Assembly: GCA_029237755.1 (NCBI GenBank)
Contig: JAQZBT010000029.1
Span: forward strand, 1 to 8,761
Length of the DNA: 8,761 nucleotides
Direction: 5' to 3'
DNA from: Candidatus Saccharimonadota bacterium
Lineage (GTDB): Bacteria; Patescibacteriota; Saccharimonadia; UBA4664
Shown here: positions 1-6,795 of the stretch, one piece after another
Layout of the letters: each line of letters opens with the position of its first letter
Position numbering within the stretch: the first letter of the stretch is position 1
The notes under the pieces: generated by a model
What the model saw: the letters and a program-made list of their open reading frames with translations, nothing else
The model's database searches: none
What the model was told of the DNA's origin: nothing
Translations under genes and position numbers: made by a program

Positions 1-1
1 A

Positions 2-424
2 ACCCAATGGGAGATCCCCGGCGGTAAGATCGACCCCGGCGAATCCGAAGCCGAAACCGTGGTCAGAGAAGTCCGCGAAGAGCTCGGCGTCGAAGTCCGC
101 CTCCGCCGTCGCCTGGGCGACGAGCACTTTGCCGAAGACGGCTACAGCATGCACTACACCTGGTACCTCGGCGATGTCACATCCGGCACACCGGCCGTGG
201 CTGAGCCCGAGACCTTCGACGATCTGAGGTACTTCTCCCGCACCGATCTCGCTGCCATGACCGACGAAATCTCCGGCAACACCCTCAACTTCCTCGCCGC
301 CTGGGCCGAAGGCCGCATCGAAGTCCCTTCCACCACCAACCACAACAAGCCCCTGATCGTCGCGGCCGCTGTCGTCGCCGCCGTCGCCCTGCTCTACCTC
401 CTCAGTCCAGACAGCGACGATTAG
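2..424 (+). CDS. Nudix hydrolase, 5'-truncated, with C-terminal transmembrane tail
   Basis: The reading frame is open from base 2 and stops at TAG 422-424, so the N-terminus lies outside the window; 140 residues are visible. A complete Nudix box (G-x5-E-x7-REUxEExGU) starts within the first ten visible residues: GGKIDPGE, then REVREELGV. The glutamates of REVREE would bind the metal ions used to cleave a nucleoside diphosphate linked to a moiety X. The substrate cannot be read from the sequence. The fold continues with YTWYLGDV and a FDDLRYFS strand typical of the family. After a short linker (PSTTNHNKP) the protein ends in about 18 hydrophobic residues (PLIVAAAVVAAVALLYLL) and an acidic SPDSDD tail. 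This suggests a tail-anchored enzyme with its catalytic domain in the cytoplasm. Most Nudix enzymes are soluble, so this tail is odd. The family call is secure; the anchoring is inferred from hydrophobicity. Confidence 0.9.
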   Translation, partial: TQWEIPGGKIDPGESEAETVVREVREELGVEVRLRRRLGDEHFAEDGYSMHYTWYLGDVTSGTPAVAEPETFDDLRYFSRTDLAAMTDEISGNTLNFLAAWAEGRIEVPSTTNHNKPLIVAAAVVAAVALLYLLSPDSDD

Positions 425-488
425 CCGGTCGCAACGGCCCGCCGCCGCGCCCGTTACGCTCGTCCAGCCGCCGCCGCTAGCCTCAACG

Positions 489-497
489 TGCTAAAAT
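489..497 (+). promoter_or_regulatory. Extended -10 promoter, near-leaderless, for the LamG-like gene
   Basis: TGC followed by TAAAAT (492-497) is an extended -10 element. Counting from it, transcription would start at about 504-505, at or one base before the ATG at 505, so the mRNA would have no 5' leader. No Shine-Dalgarno sequence precedes the ATG. A short inverted repeat, CTCAA (482-486) and TTGAG (497-501), flanks the element and could be an operator. No -35 hexamer is visible at the usual spacing. Confidence 0.5.
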
Positions 498-504
498 TGA
501 GCTC

Positions 505-1671
505 ATGGCACACCCCGTGATCCATCGGGCGAAGCATGTCGTCCGCAACTACTTCCTCCATATACTCTGCGGTTCCCTCGTATTAATGTCAGGGATGCTA
601 TTAGTGAACTCCGGACTCAAAGCCGCCGGCTCCATCCTCTTCCTCGACTCCTTCTCGGTCGGAGACGGCTTGATCACCAACGAATACGCCCACTGGAACG
701 CCGGTTCCGGCTCCGCCAAGATCAGCCCCAACTGGGACATGACTTCGGGCAGCCTCTTCGCGTCCGGCGGCGCCGCCTGGAGCGGTAACGTCGACAACGC
801 CGTCCCCAACGCCACCTCCTCCAACGGCACCAACTCCGCTATCTTCCGCCTCAACACCAAGCGCTTCGACTACAAAGACGTCAAAGTCTCGTTTAACCTG
901 CTCGTCAACAGTCTCCACACCACCGCCTCCACTCCGCAAGTCGACTGGGACGGCATCCACATCTTCCTGCGCTACCAGTCCGAATACAGCCTCTACTACG
1001 CCTCGGTCAACCGCCGCGACGGCCACGTCCTGATCAAGAAGAAGTGCCCCGGCGGCGCGTCCAACGGCGGCACCTACTACACCATCAGCCCCGAGGTCAC
1101 GGGCAAGCCCATTCCGTTTGGATCATGGCAAAGCGTGGCCGCCACCATCAAGACCAACCCCGACAACTCCGTCACCATCCGGGTCTACCGTGAAGGCATC
1201 GAGATCACCTCGGCCACCGACACCGGCGCCGGCAATGGCTGCTCGCCGATTCGCAACGCCGGAGCCACCGGCATCCGCGGCGACAACACCAACTTCAAGT
1301 TCGACAACTTCACGGTTGAAAGCCTCAGCGCCGTCTCGACGCCTGCGCCCACAGCCACGCCCAAGTCCAATTCGGCCGCCAAGCCCAAGGCCACACCCAC
1401 CCCCATCGCCGGCGAAGTCCACGACGCCGCTACGCCCCGGCCCACAGCCTCACCGACCGCCTCGCCTGCCACCAAGGTTGTCGAACCCGAAGATACCGCC
1501 GAGTCCAACCCGGCACCGCTCAGTGTCGCCGTCCTGACCAAGGCCGCCCGCACCGATCCGACCTTCTGGGCGGCCCTCACCGCCGCGGTCCTGGCTGGCG
1601 TACTCGGCGCCCTGCTCTACCACGATCACCGCGAGGCCAACAAGGCCGCCCGCCGCCGCCGCAAACGCTAA
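505..1671 (+). CDS. Membrane-anchored surface protein with LamG/concanavalin-like domain
   Basis: This 388-residue protein was not recognised as a named family member, but its architecture is clear. Residues about 15-41 form a hydrophobic signal or anchor after a basic start (HRAKHVVRN). Residues about 44-275 form a beta-rich domain opening with ILFLDSF and holding SGSLFASGG, IFLRYQSEYSLYYASV and FKFDNFTVES. This is the look of LamG/DUF1080-type concanavalin-like folds, which bind or cleave carbohydrate. C181 and C246 could form an extracellular disulfide. Residues about 278-340 are a Pro/Thr/Ala-rich linker with TPTP repeats, as in cell-wall-spanning stalks. Residues about 353-372 form a second transmembrane segment, followed by a very basic tail (ARRRRKR) that would sit inside. 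No catalytic residues can be assigned, so glycan or host-surface binding is an inference. The ATG at 505 is supported by the promoter just upstream. The gene stands alone between the Nudix gene and the lemA operon. Confidence 0.8.
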   Translation: MAHPVIHRAKHVVRNYFLHILCGSLVLMSGMLLVNSGLKAAGSILFLDSFSVGDGLITNEYAHWNAGSGSAKISPNWDMTSGSLFASGGAAWSGNVDNAVPNATSSNGTNSAIFRLNTKRFDYKDVKVSFNLLVNSLHTTASTPQVDWDGIHIFLRYQSEYSLYYASVNRRDGHVLIKKKCPGGASNGGTYYTISPEVTGKPIPFGSWQSVAATIKTNPDNSVTIRVYREGIEITSATDTGAGNGCSPIRNAGATGIRGDNTNFKFDNFTVESLSAVSTPAPTATPKSNSAAKPKATPTPIAGEVHDAATPRPTASPTASPATKVVEPEDTAESNPAPLSVAVLTKAARTDPTFWAALTAAVLAGVLGALLYHDHREANKAARRRRKR

Positions 1672-1701
1672 CTGTCCGGCACCAACTCCTACGCAGCCCC
1701 A

Positions 1702-1768
1702 GTCTCAAGTTGCGACAAATCCGCAGTACTTCTCCCGTCCCGCACCCATTTTTGTCGCATGTTGAGAC
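1702..1768. promoter_or_regulatory. Paired inverted 18-nt motif (two operator-like dyads) upstream of lemA
   Basis: GTCTCAAGTTGCGACAAA (1702-1719) returns in inverted orientation as TTTGTCGCATGTTGAGAC (1751-1768), matching at 16 of 18 positions with a 31-nt spacer. Each arm is itself nearly palindromic: the 15-mer GTCTCAAGTTGCGAC differs from its own reverse complement only at the centre and one symmetric pair. Self-dyadic, repeated sites suggest two operators bound by a dimeric regulator, possibly with looping. The arms could also pair as one long RNA stem, but no T-run follows, so a terminator for the upstream gene is less likely. The regulator is unknown. Confidence 0.55.
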
Positions 1769-1804
1769 AGCACCACGATTTCGCGGCCGCCCCACACCAC
1801 TTAC

Positions 1805-1841
1805 TGCTATACTAAGAGCATATTCATTACAGGAAACGTAA
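1805..1841 (+). promoter_or_regulatory. Extended -10 promoter and Shine-Dalgarno site of the lemA operon
   Basis: TGC-TATACT (TATACT at 1808-1813) is an extended -10 element predicting a start at about A1820, giving a 22-nt leader. AGGAAA (1831-1836) lies 5 nt before the lemA ATG and is a good ribosome-binding site. No -35 box is seen at the expected spacing. Unlike the other promoters here, this one makes a leadered mRNA. Confidence 0.65.
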
Positions 1842-2393
1842 ATGCTCACCGTAGTCCTAATCGTCCTCGCCGTCCTCGCGCTCGGTCTCATCGTCATCTA
1901 CAACGGCCTCATCCGCGCCCGCATCCGGGTTGACGAAGCCTGGTCAGATATCACCGTCCAACTCAAGCGCCGCTACGACCTCATCCCCAACGTCGTCGAA
2001 TCGGTCAAAGGCTACGCCAAGCACGAGAAAGACACCCTCGAAAACGTCACCAAGGCCCGCACCGCCGCCATGGACGCTACCGGCCTCCAGGACAAGGCCA
2101 AGTCCGAAAACATGCTCACCGACACCCTCAAGTCGCTCTTCGCCGTCGCCGAGCAGTACCCGGACCTCAAGGCCAACCAGAACTTCCTTCACCTCCAGCA
2201 AGAGCTGGTGGACACCGAGGACAAGATTCAGGCCTCCCGCCGCTTCTACAACGGTGGCGTACGCGACTACAACTCCAAGCTCCAGGTCTTCCCGACCAAC
2301 CTGATCGGCCAGATGCTCGGCTTCACCAACCGTGACTTCTTCGACGTCGACAACAAGGCCCAGGTCGAGAAGCCGGTCGAGGTTAAATTCTAA
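1842..2393 (+). CDS. lemA: LemA family membrane protein
   Basis: This 183-residue protein shows the LemA family pattern along its whole length. A single N-terminal transmembrane helix (about residues 2-20) leads into YNGLIRARIRVDEAWSDI, then VQLKRRYDLIPNVVESVKGY, and a long helical domain with the classic run AEQYPDLKANQNFLHLQ and ELVDTEDKIQASRRFYN, ending in RDYNSKLQVFPTNLIGQMLGF. LemA proteins are anchored by the N-terminus with a coiled helical domain; their biochemical role is unsettled. They are often encoded next to the membrane protease HtpX, as here, and the pair is usually placed in envelope or membrane-protein quality control. The length is normal for the family. The start is fixed by AGGAAA 5 nt upstream. 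This is the first gene of a four-gene operon, and the next gene begins 17 nt after its stop. Confidence 0.95.
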   Translation: MLTVVLIVLAVLALGLIVIYNGLIRARIRVDEAWSDITVQLKRRYDLIPNVVESVKGYAKHEKDTLENVTKARTAAMDATGLQDKAKSENMLTDTLKSLFAVAEQYPDLKANQNFLHLQQELVDTEDKIQASRRFYNGGVRDYNSKLQVFPTNLIGQMLGFTNRDFFDVDNKAQVEKPVEVKF

Positions 2394-2410
2394 GGGACCA
2401 CCACACTGCT

Positions 2411-2971
2411 ATGACTCTCTCCGAATACCGCAAAACCAGAAGCTGGAAGGGAGCAATGGACGTCGCCCCCAGTCTCATCCGTCTCGCTGAAGAACTGCCC
2501 GCCTCCGAAGAGATGGGCCTGAGCTTTCAGCTCCGCCAGCTTATCGTCGAAGTACCCGCCTCCGTCGCCAGCGACCTGCTCAGAGGCACCGAGCTCAGGC
2601 ACAAGTCCGTGCTGCGCCTCGTCACCGCCATCGACCTCATCGACCGCGTCTACCCGGCGCTCGACACCACCGAGACCCGCCAGGCCGTCGAACAACTCGC
2701 CGAGCACCTCACCGGTGCCGGTTTCCGCGACGAGCTCGAGTCACCGCACTCGCAAGCCCCCGCACCGGCTGCCCCGGCTCCTGCCCCGCACCACGAGCCC
2801 GGCCCCGCTCCCGACCCAGCTGAAGTTCAGCTCACGCCCGACACCACCCGCATCGCGACCGAGCCGGCTCTGCCCCACGAGCCGGAACACGCCGAACCGC
2901 AGCCGCCCACCCGCGTAGCGGTCCAGCCCGACACTGCCCAGGAGACCGATGTACAGCCAAATAGCGTCTAA
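2411..2971 (+). CDS. Four-helix-bundle (S23/Avd-like) protein with long Pro-rich tail
   Basis: The first ~105 of 186 residues resemble the four-helix-bundle S23/intervening-sequence protein family. There is an N-terminal RSWKGAMDVAPSLIRLAEEL (the W...A...LI..A pattern), then a GLSFQLRQLIVEVPASVASD segment that matches the family's usual GL..QIRRA..S.P.NIAEG, then two further helices to about residue 103. The usual glycine after the IAE position is absent. Residues about 110-186 are unlike the family: a low-complexity Pro/Ala/Glu/His tail (PAPAAPAPAP, PPTRVAVQPD), probably disordered. Members are known in rRNA intervening sequences and as Avd in diversity-generating retroelements, but neither context is present here. 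Its position between lemA and htpX, with a 23-nt overlap into htpX, suggests work with that pair, perhaps as an adaptor. ATG 2411 was chosen over ATG 2456 because it keeps the conserved first helix with its Trp; AGGGA lies 13 nt upstream, rather far. Confidence 0.65.
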   Translation: MTLSEYRKTRSWKGAMDVAPSLIRLAEELPASEEMGLSFQLRQLIVEVPASVASDLLRGTELRHKSVLRLVTAIDLIDRVYPALDTTETRQAVEQLAEHLTGAGFRDELESPHSQAPAPAAPAPAPHHEPGPAPDPAEVQLTPDTTRIATEPALPHEPEHAEPQPPTRVAVQPDTAQETDVQPNSV

Positions 2972-3818
2972 CAAGCGCAACAGCCTATTCCTCATTATCG
3001 GGTTCCTGGCCATCGTCCTGGGACTCGACTTCATCATGGCCAAGGCCCTCGGCCAGCCTGATTTCTTCATCCCCATCCTCATCGGCGCCACCCTCTACGC
3101 CGGCATCAGCTACTGGTTCTCCTCATCGATCGCCCTCACCATGGCGGGCGCCAAGGAGATCGCCAAAAAAGACCATCCCGAGCTCTACCGCACCGTCGAA
3201 AACCTCGCCATCGCGGCGGGCCTGCCCACCCCCAAAATCTATATCGTCCACGACGAATCCCTCAACGCTTTCGCCTCCGGCCGCGACCCGCAGCACGCCG
3301 TCGTCGCTGTCACCACCGGACTGCTCGCCAAGCTTGAGCCCAACGAGCTCGAAGGCGTGCTCGCTCACGAGCTTTCGCACGTCGGCAACTACGACATCCG
3401 CTTCATGTCCATCGTCACAGCGCTGGCGGCAGTCGTGGCCGTCATCTCCGACCTGCTCCTCCGGCTATCCTTCTGGAGCCGCAACGACCGCAACTCCAAC
3501 CCGCTCTTCCTCGCCCTGGGCATCGCCGGTGCGATACTGGCGCCACTGGTGGCGGCGCTCATCCAGTTTGCCGTCTCGCGCCAAAGAGAGTTCTTGGCTG
3601 ACGCCTCGGGCGCCCTGCTCACGCGCTACCCCGAGGGTCTGGCCTCCGCCCTGCACAAGATCAGTCACGATTCACGGATCGAAGTCGCCAACTCCGCCAC
3701 GGCTCCGCTCTATATCGCCAATCCGCTCAAGGGCCGCATGCTGGCCGGTCTCTTCGATACCCACCCGCCGATCGAAGAGCGCATCAAACGTCTGCGCAAA
3801 ATGGAGGACACCCATTAA
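2949..3818 (+). CDS. htpX: HtpX-type membrane zinc metalloprotease (M48B)
   Basis: This 289-residue protein carries every hallmark of HtpX. Two N-terminal transmembrane helices (about 12-30 and 38-56) are followed by the cytoplasmic protease domain. Zinc motif HELSH lies at residues 140-144 within LEGVLAHELSHVGNYDIR. The third ligand is E214 in SRQREFLADASGA, and the C-terminal FDTHPPIEERIKRL (269-282) is the conserved end. Two more transmembrane helices (about 153-172 and 187-209) sit between the zinc motif and E214. The enzyme degrades misfolded or damaged membrane proteins. The length is normal and no catalytic residue is missing. AGGAG (2940-2944) lies 4 nt before the ATG, inside the preceding gene, which overlaps it by 23 nt, so translation is probably coupled. 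The linkage to lemA is a well-known gene pair. Function is well supported by motif. Confidence 0.97.
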   Translation: MYSQIASNKRNSLFLIIGFLAIVLGLDFIMAKALGQPDFFIPILIGATLYAGISYWFSSSIALTMAGAKEIAKKDHPELYRTVENLAIAAGLPTPKIYIVHDESLNAFASGRDPQHAVVAVTTGLLAKLEPNELEGVLAHELSHVGNYDIRFMSIVTALAAVVAVISDLLLRLSFWSRNDRNSNPLFLALGIAGAILAPLVAALIQFAVSRQREFLADASGALLTRYPEGLASALHKISHDSRIEVANSATAPLYIANPLKGRMLAGLFDTHPPIEERIKRLRKMEDTH

Positions 3819-4847
3819 ATGAAAAAGCTCAAACTACCCGGCGCCCGCAGGCCCGAGCCGGTGACAGCGGCCACATTGGCGTCTCTGGACCCCGACGCCC
3901 CCAAGGCTGCCAAGCCCGCCAAACCGCCCAAGGCCCCCAAGGGCAAGAAATCCAAGCGCCCCAAGCTCAAATACCCCAAGATCCCCTCAGCCTTCCGCAT
4001 CTTCGTCGACACTCTCAAGGACTACCGCACCAACTGGAAGGCCTACGTCAAAATCATGGCCGTCGTGGCCATCCCGGCCGGCATCCTGAGCGTGCTCAGT
4101 CTCGGACCGGCCGAGCCGACCGCGCAACAATACGTCTCATTTGCATCGATCGCCATGAACATCGCCTTCCTCTGGGCCGCCTCCCAGGCCGTCAAAACCG
4201 GCGTTGTACCCAAAGTCCGCTCGGCCTACTACGACGGCTCGACGGCGATCATCCGGTTCCTGATCATCTCGTTCCTGATCGTCATCATGCTCATCCCGGC
4301 CGCGCTCGGCGCCGCCTTCAACCTCATGATCGCCCAATACGCTGACTACTTCGGTGTGCCCCTGTCCGAACGGATCATCCTGGGAGTACTAGCCGCCATC
4401 CTCGCTCTGCCCAGCCTCTTCCTGATCGTCCGCTTCGGGTTGGCGCTCTTCGTAGCGGTCCACGAGAGCCTCGCACCCATCGCCTCGCTCCGCCGCGCCC
4501 GCGTCGTCACGCTCGGCCGTTTCTGGACTGTAGCGGGCCGCATCGTCGCCCTGCTGCTCTGGATGCTCATCACCGGCCTGCCCTCGTTTGCTATCCTGAT
4601 TGGGCTGTCGGCCCTGGGCCAGGTACTCATCGGCGCCGCTCTTTTCCAGATCATCGCCACCCTCACGGTCCTGCCCATCGCCAACCTCTACATGCTCAAG
4701 CTCTATCTGATCCTCGAAGACAGCTTCAGTGCCGCCACCGTCGAGAAGCTCGAAGGCATTACCGATCTCGAACAACAACAGGCGCGGCCCCAGCCTACGC
4801 CCAATGCACTACAGTTCTACGAGCAGCCGCCTCGCCGCCGCCTCTAA
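3819..4847 (+). CDS. Polytopic membrane protein with Lys/Pro-rich N-terminus
   Basis: The ATG follows the htpX stop directly (TAA-ATG), with GGAGG (3803-3807) 11 nt upstream, so it is the last gene of the lemA operon. Of 342 residues, the first ~58 are disordered and strongly basic (KAAKPAKPPKAPKGKKSKRP). About six transmembrane segments follow, roughly at 78-95, 107-127, 144-170, 186-213, 239-263 and 267-297. The segment IASLRRARVVTLGRFWTVAG (221-240) recalls the ALRRSW..T.G.FW signature in the membrane domain of glycerophosphodiester phosphodiesterases and related DUF975-like proteins; the resemblance is only to the membrane part, and no enzyme domain is attached. The C-terminal ~40 residues are polar with Gln/Pro. 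Location with lemA and htpX suggests a membrane-homeostasis partner or substrate, which is inference. Function is otherwise unknown. Confidence 0.8.
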   Translation: MKKLKLPGARRPEPVTAATLASLDPDAPKAAKPAKPPKAPKGKKSKRPKLKYPKIPSAFRIFVDTLKDYRTNWKAYVKIMAVVAIPAGILSVLSLGPAEPTAQQYVSFASIAMNIAFLWAASQAVKTGVVPKVRSAYYDGSTAIIRFLIISFLIVIMLIPAALGAAFNLMIAQYADYFGVPLSERIILGVLAAILALPSLFLIVRFGLALFVAVHESLAPIASLRRARVVTLGRFWTVAGRIVALLLWMLITGLPSFAILIGLSALGQVLIGAALFQIIATLTVLPIANLYMLKLYLILEDSFSAATVEKLEGITDLEQQQARPQPTPNALQFYEQPPRRRL

Positions 4848-5848
4848 GGAGTAGGCCTCGGCGTTGGCTCCGGTGTCGTCGCCGCGCTGCGCCCAGCCGG
4901 TTCGGTCACACAATCCGCCTCGCCCTTGTCCTTCACCTCGCCGTCCACGTTGATGAACTGCCAACTGTAACTGCGGCGGTCCAGCGTCATCTTCAGCACG
5001 CCAAAGTCCGTATTGTTGCGCACCACACTGTTGGCCTTAATCTTCCTGAATGGGTCCAGGTTCTTGCCGCCCGACCCCACTACAAACGAGCGGATGCCGT
5101 TGCGGTCAAATACACCGTCCGCCCGTTGCGGCGCAAAGCGTTCGTAGTTGTGATCGTGGCCGGCCAGTACCACGTCCGCCTCGTGGTCCTGCAGCGCCTG
5201 CCACAATGGTTGCAGGTCATCATCATTGCCGTGCCCGCCCGACGAGAAGCGCGGGTGGTGCCAATACGCCAAAGTACACAACTTCGGGTTGGCTGCCAGG
5301 TCTGCCCGCAGCCACTGCTCCTGCACCGACCCGACTCCGCAACCAACTTCAGAACACTGCGAGTTCAGCGCCACCACGTGCCAGTCGCCGAGGTCGTAAC
5401 TGTAGAAGCCCAACCCCCGGATGCCGGCCACCGCGCCGAAGTAGTCAAAGTAGCCTTTAGCACCCTTCGTCTGGTATTCGTGGTTGCCTACCGCCGGCCG
5501 CGTGATCTCTTTGAGCCGGCCCCAGTTGGTATCATATGACCGTTGGAAAGCAGCCAGAGTCCCGTCCTCATATTGCAGGTCACCGAGCACCAGCGCCGCG
5601 TCCGGCTCCAGCGACAACGCCAGGTCCGACGTCGCTTTCATGCGGCACCACGTATCGGTTCCGGCGCCGCCGTTGAAGAAGACATGAGTAGGGGAGCAGG
5701 CGATATCGCCGACCGCCACGATAGTCACCGGCTCGGCCGCCCTCAGCTGAGTCGCGACCGAAGCCGCCACCAGGCCGGCGCCCACCACGCTCAGCGCTAT
5801 CAGTCCAAATATCCCGGCCGGACTCCGGCGCTTACGCCGCCGTTTCAT
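4844..5848 (-). CDS. Secreted purple-acid-phosphatase-like metallophosphoesterase
   Basis: This 334-residue protein begins with a very basic stretch (MKRRRKRR) and a hydrophobic helix at about 12-33, a Sec signal or anchor that puts the enzyme outside the membrane. The metallophosphoesterase motifs appear in order: GDIA (D48), GDLQY (D90, Y93), GNHE (N122, H123, E124), AYWHHPRFSSG (H197/H198) and GHDHNYER (H231, H233). The tyrosine in GDxxY is the residue that gives purple acid phosphatases their colour, so a dinuclear Fe-metal phosphomonoesterase is likely. The first motif has Ala where the family usually has Gly. Cysteines at 165, 170 and 191 may form disulfides. The protein ends in a short Thr/Pro tail (TPEPTPRPTP), like the linker of the surface protein at 505. 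The start overlaps the preceding gene's stop as ATGA, implying translational coupling. Its TAG overlaps the convergent TAA of the + operon by 4 nt. The substrate cannot be read. Confidence 0.9.
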   Translation of the reverse strand: MKRRRKRRSPAGIFGLIALSVVGAGLVAASVATQLRAAEPVTIVAVGDIACSPTHVFFNGGAGTDTWCRMKATSDLALSLEPDAALVLGDLQYEDGTLAAFQRSYDTNWGRLKEITRPAVGNHEYQTKGAKGYFDYFGAVAGIRGLGFYSYDLGDWHVVALNSQCSEVGCGVGSVQEQWLRADLAANPKLCTLAYWHHPRFSSGGHGNDDDLQPLWQALQDHEADVVLAGHDHNYERFAPQRADGVFDRNGIRSFVVGSGGKNLDPFRKIKANSVVRNNTDFGVLKMTLDRRSYSWQFINVDGEVKDKGEADCVTEPAGRSAATTPEPTPRPTP

Positions 5849-6789
5849 TTCGCAAACTTCATCGACTTCACTACGCCCACGATCCGGTCATATGCGCCGA
5901 GCGTATCGACCGAAGTATTCTCGGCAAAACTCTTACGTGCCTCGGTTACGCGGTTGACCCAGTCTTTGGCGCTCGCATCTGCCTTCACGCCCTGTCCGCC
6001 CAGCGTCTCGTAAGTCTTGTCGTAGATGTTGAACTTGCCCCACGCGCGCACCGCCTTACCGCCGACTGTGCCGACCATATCCACGACTACCACCGGGTCA
6101 TAACTCACCGACTGCGTCTGCATCGTCATATATATGAGCCCGCTCAGGCTGCCGTCCGCCGTCTTGATCAGCTGCGGCTTCACCTTATTGTCCGTACAGA
6201 CAGACCCGCCAAACGTGATCGGCGTACATTTCTTGGCTGTGATATCACTCGCAGTCTTCAGCGAACCCAGATACGCCAGGTACGCTTGCTTGTTTGCAGC
6301 AGTCGCCGGATCGCCTTCGTTTTCAGTCGCCCAACGCCCCGTCGCCAGTACATCGAGCATGTTCACCGGCTCAGTCAGTCCGTACAGCGAGTTTCGCTCC
6401 GGCGCGTCCGGCACAAACCGCAGCAGCGCCGCCAGGTCATTGGCGTTATAACTGGGGTAGCTGCTGAGTGGCAGCTGGTTGCGCAGATCCACCGAGCGCC
6501 AGCTCTTGGGCGCATTCAACGTCAACGTGTAGCCTGCCGCCACCGGAGTGATCGGCACCGTCACCGTCTCATTGGTCCCGCCCGGCGCCATGGCGGCCGG
6601 CACCTGCACGACCTGCGGTGAAGCCGTCACCGTCACGGTCTTCTCCTCCACCTTGGTGGTGGTGTGGCGCTTGTTATACGTGACGGTACCAACGCCGATC
6701 AACAGCAAAATCAACCCGACCTCAAAGGCCAAGCTTACGAGTTCGCGTTGTTTCTTGGTCAGCTTCGGCTTCGGCGCCGTCTCGTCCAT
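5845..6789 (-). CDS. Membrane-anchored extracytoplasmic protein of unknown function
   Basis: I do not recognise the family. The protein has a short basic cytoplasmic start (PKPKLTKKQREL), one transmembrane helix at about residues 20-40 (counting from the upstream Met), and then an exported region. A Val/Thr-rich beta segment (TTTKVEEKTVTVTAS) is followed by a mixed domain to residue 316. Two cysteines ten residues apart (190 and 200) could form an extracellular disulfide loop. It has no recognisable catalytic motif. Two in-frame ATGs exist, at 6795 and 6789. The -10 element TAAGAT (6796-6801) abuts the first and places transcription start exactly on the second, so the 314-residue form starting MDETAPK is preferred. 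It is the first gene of a two-gene operon and is coupled by ATGA to the phosphatase, so it may help hold, present or regulate that enzyme, which is inference only. Confidence 0.75.
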   Translation of the reverse strand: MDETAPKPKLTKKQRELVSLAFEVGLILLLIGVGTVTYNKRHTTTKVEEKTVTVTASPQVVQVPAAMAPGGTNETVTVPITPVAAGYTLTLNAPKSWRSVDLRNQLPLSSYPSYNANDLAALLRFVPDAPERNSLYGLTEPVNMLDVLATGRWATENEGDPATAANKQAYLAYLGSLKTASDITAKKCTPITFGGSVCTDNKVKPQLIKTADGSLSGLIYMTMQTQSVSYDPVVVVDMVGTVGGKAVRAWGKFNIYDKTYETLGGQGVKADASAKDWVNRVTEARKSFAENTSVDTLGAYDRIVGVVKSMKFAK

Positions 6790-6795
6790 ACTCAT

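Noticed and set aside
601..1026. 141-residue Gly/Val-rich frame on - opposite the LamG-like gene
   Set aside because: Antisense shadow of C-ending codons; the + frame has signal, domain and anchors.
1118..1537. 139-residue Pro/Ser/Thr-rich frame inside the LamG-like gene
   Set aside because: Shadow frame produced by the C-rich codons and Pro/Thr linker of the real gene.
2411..2971. Avd of a diversity-generating retroelement
   Set aside because: No reverse transcriptase and no template/variable repeat pair with A-biased differences in the window.
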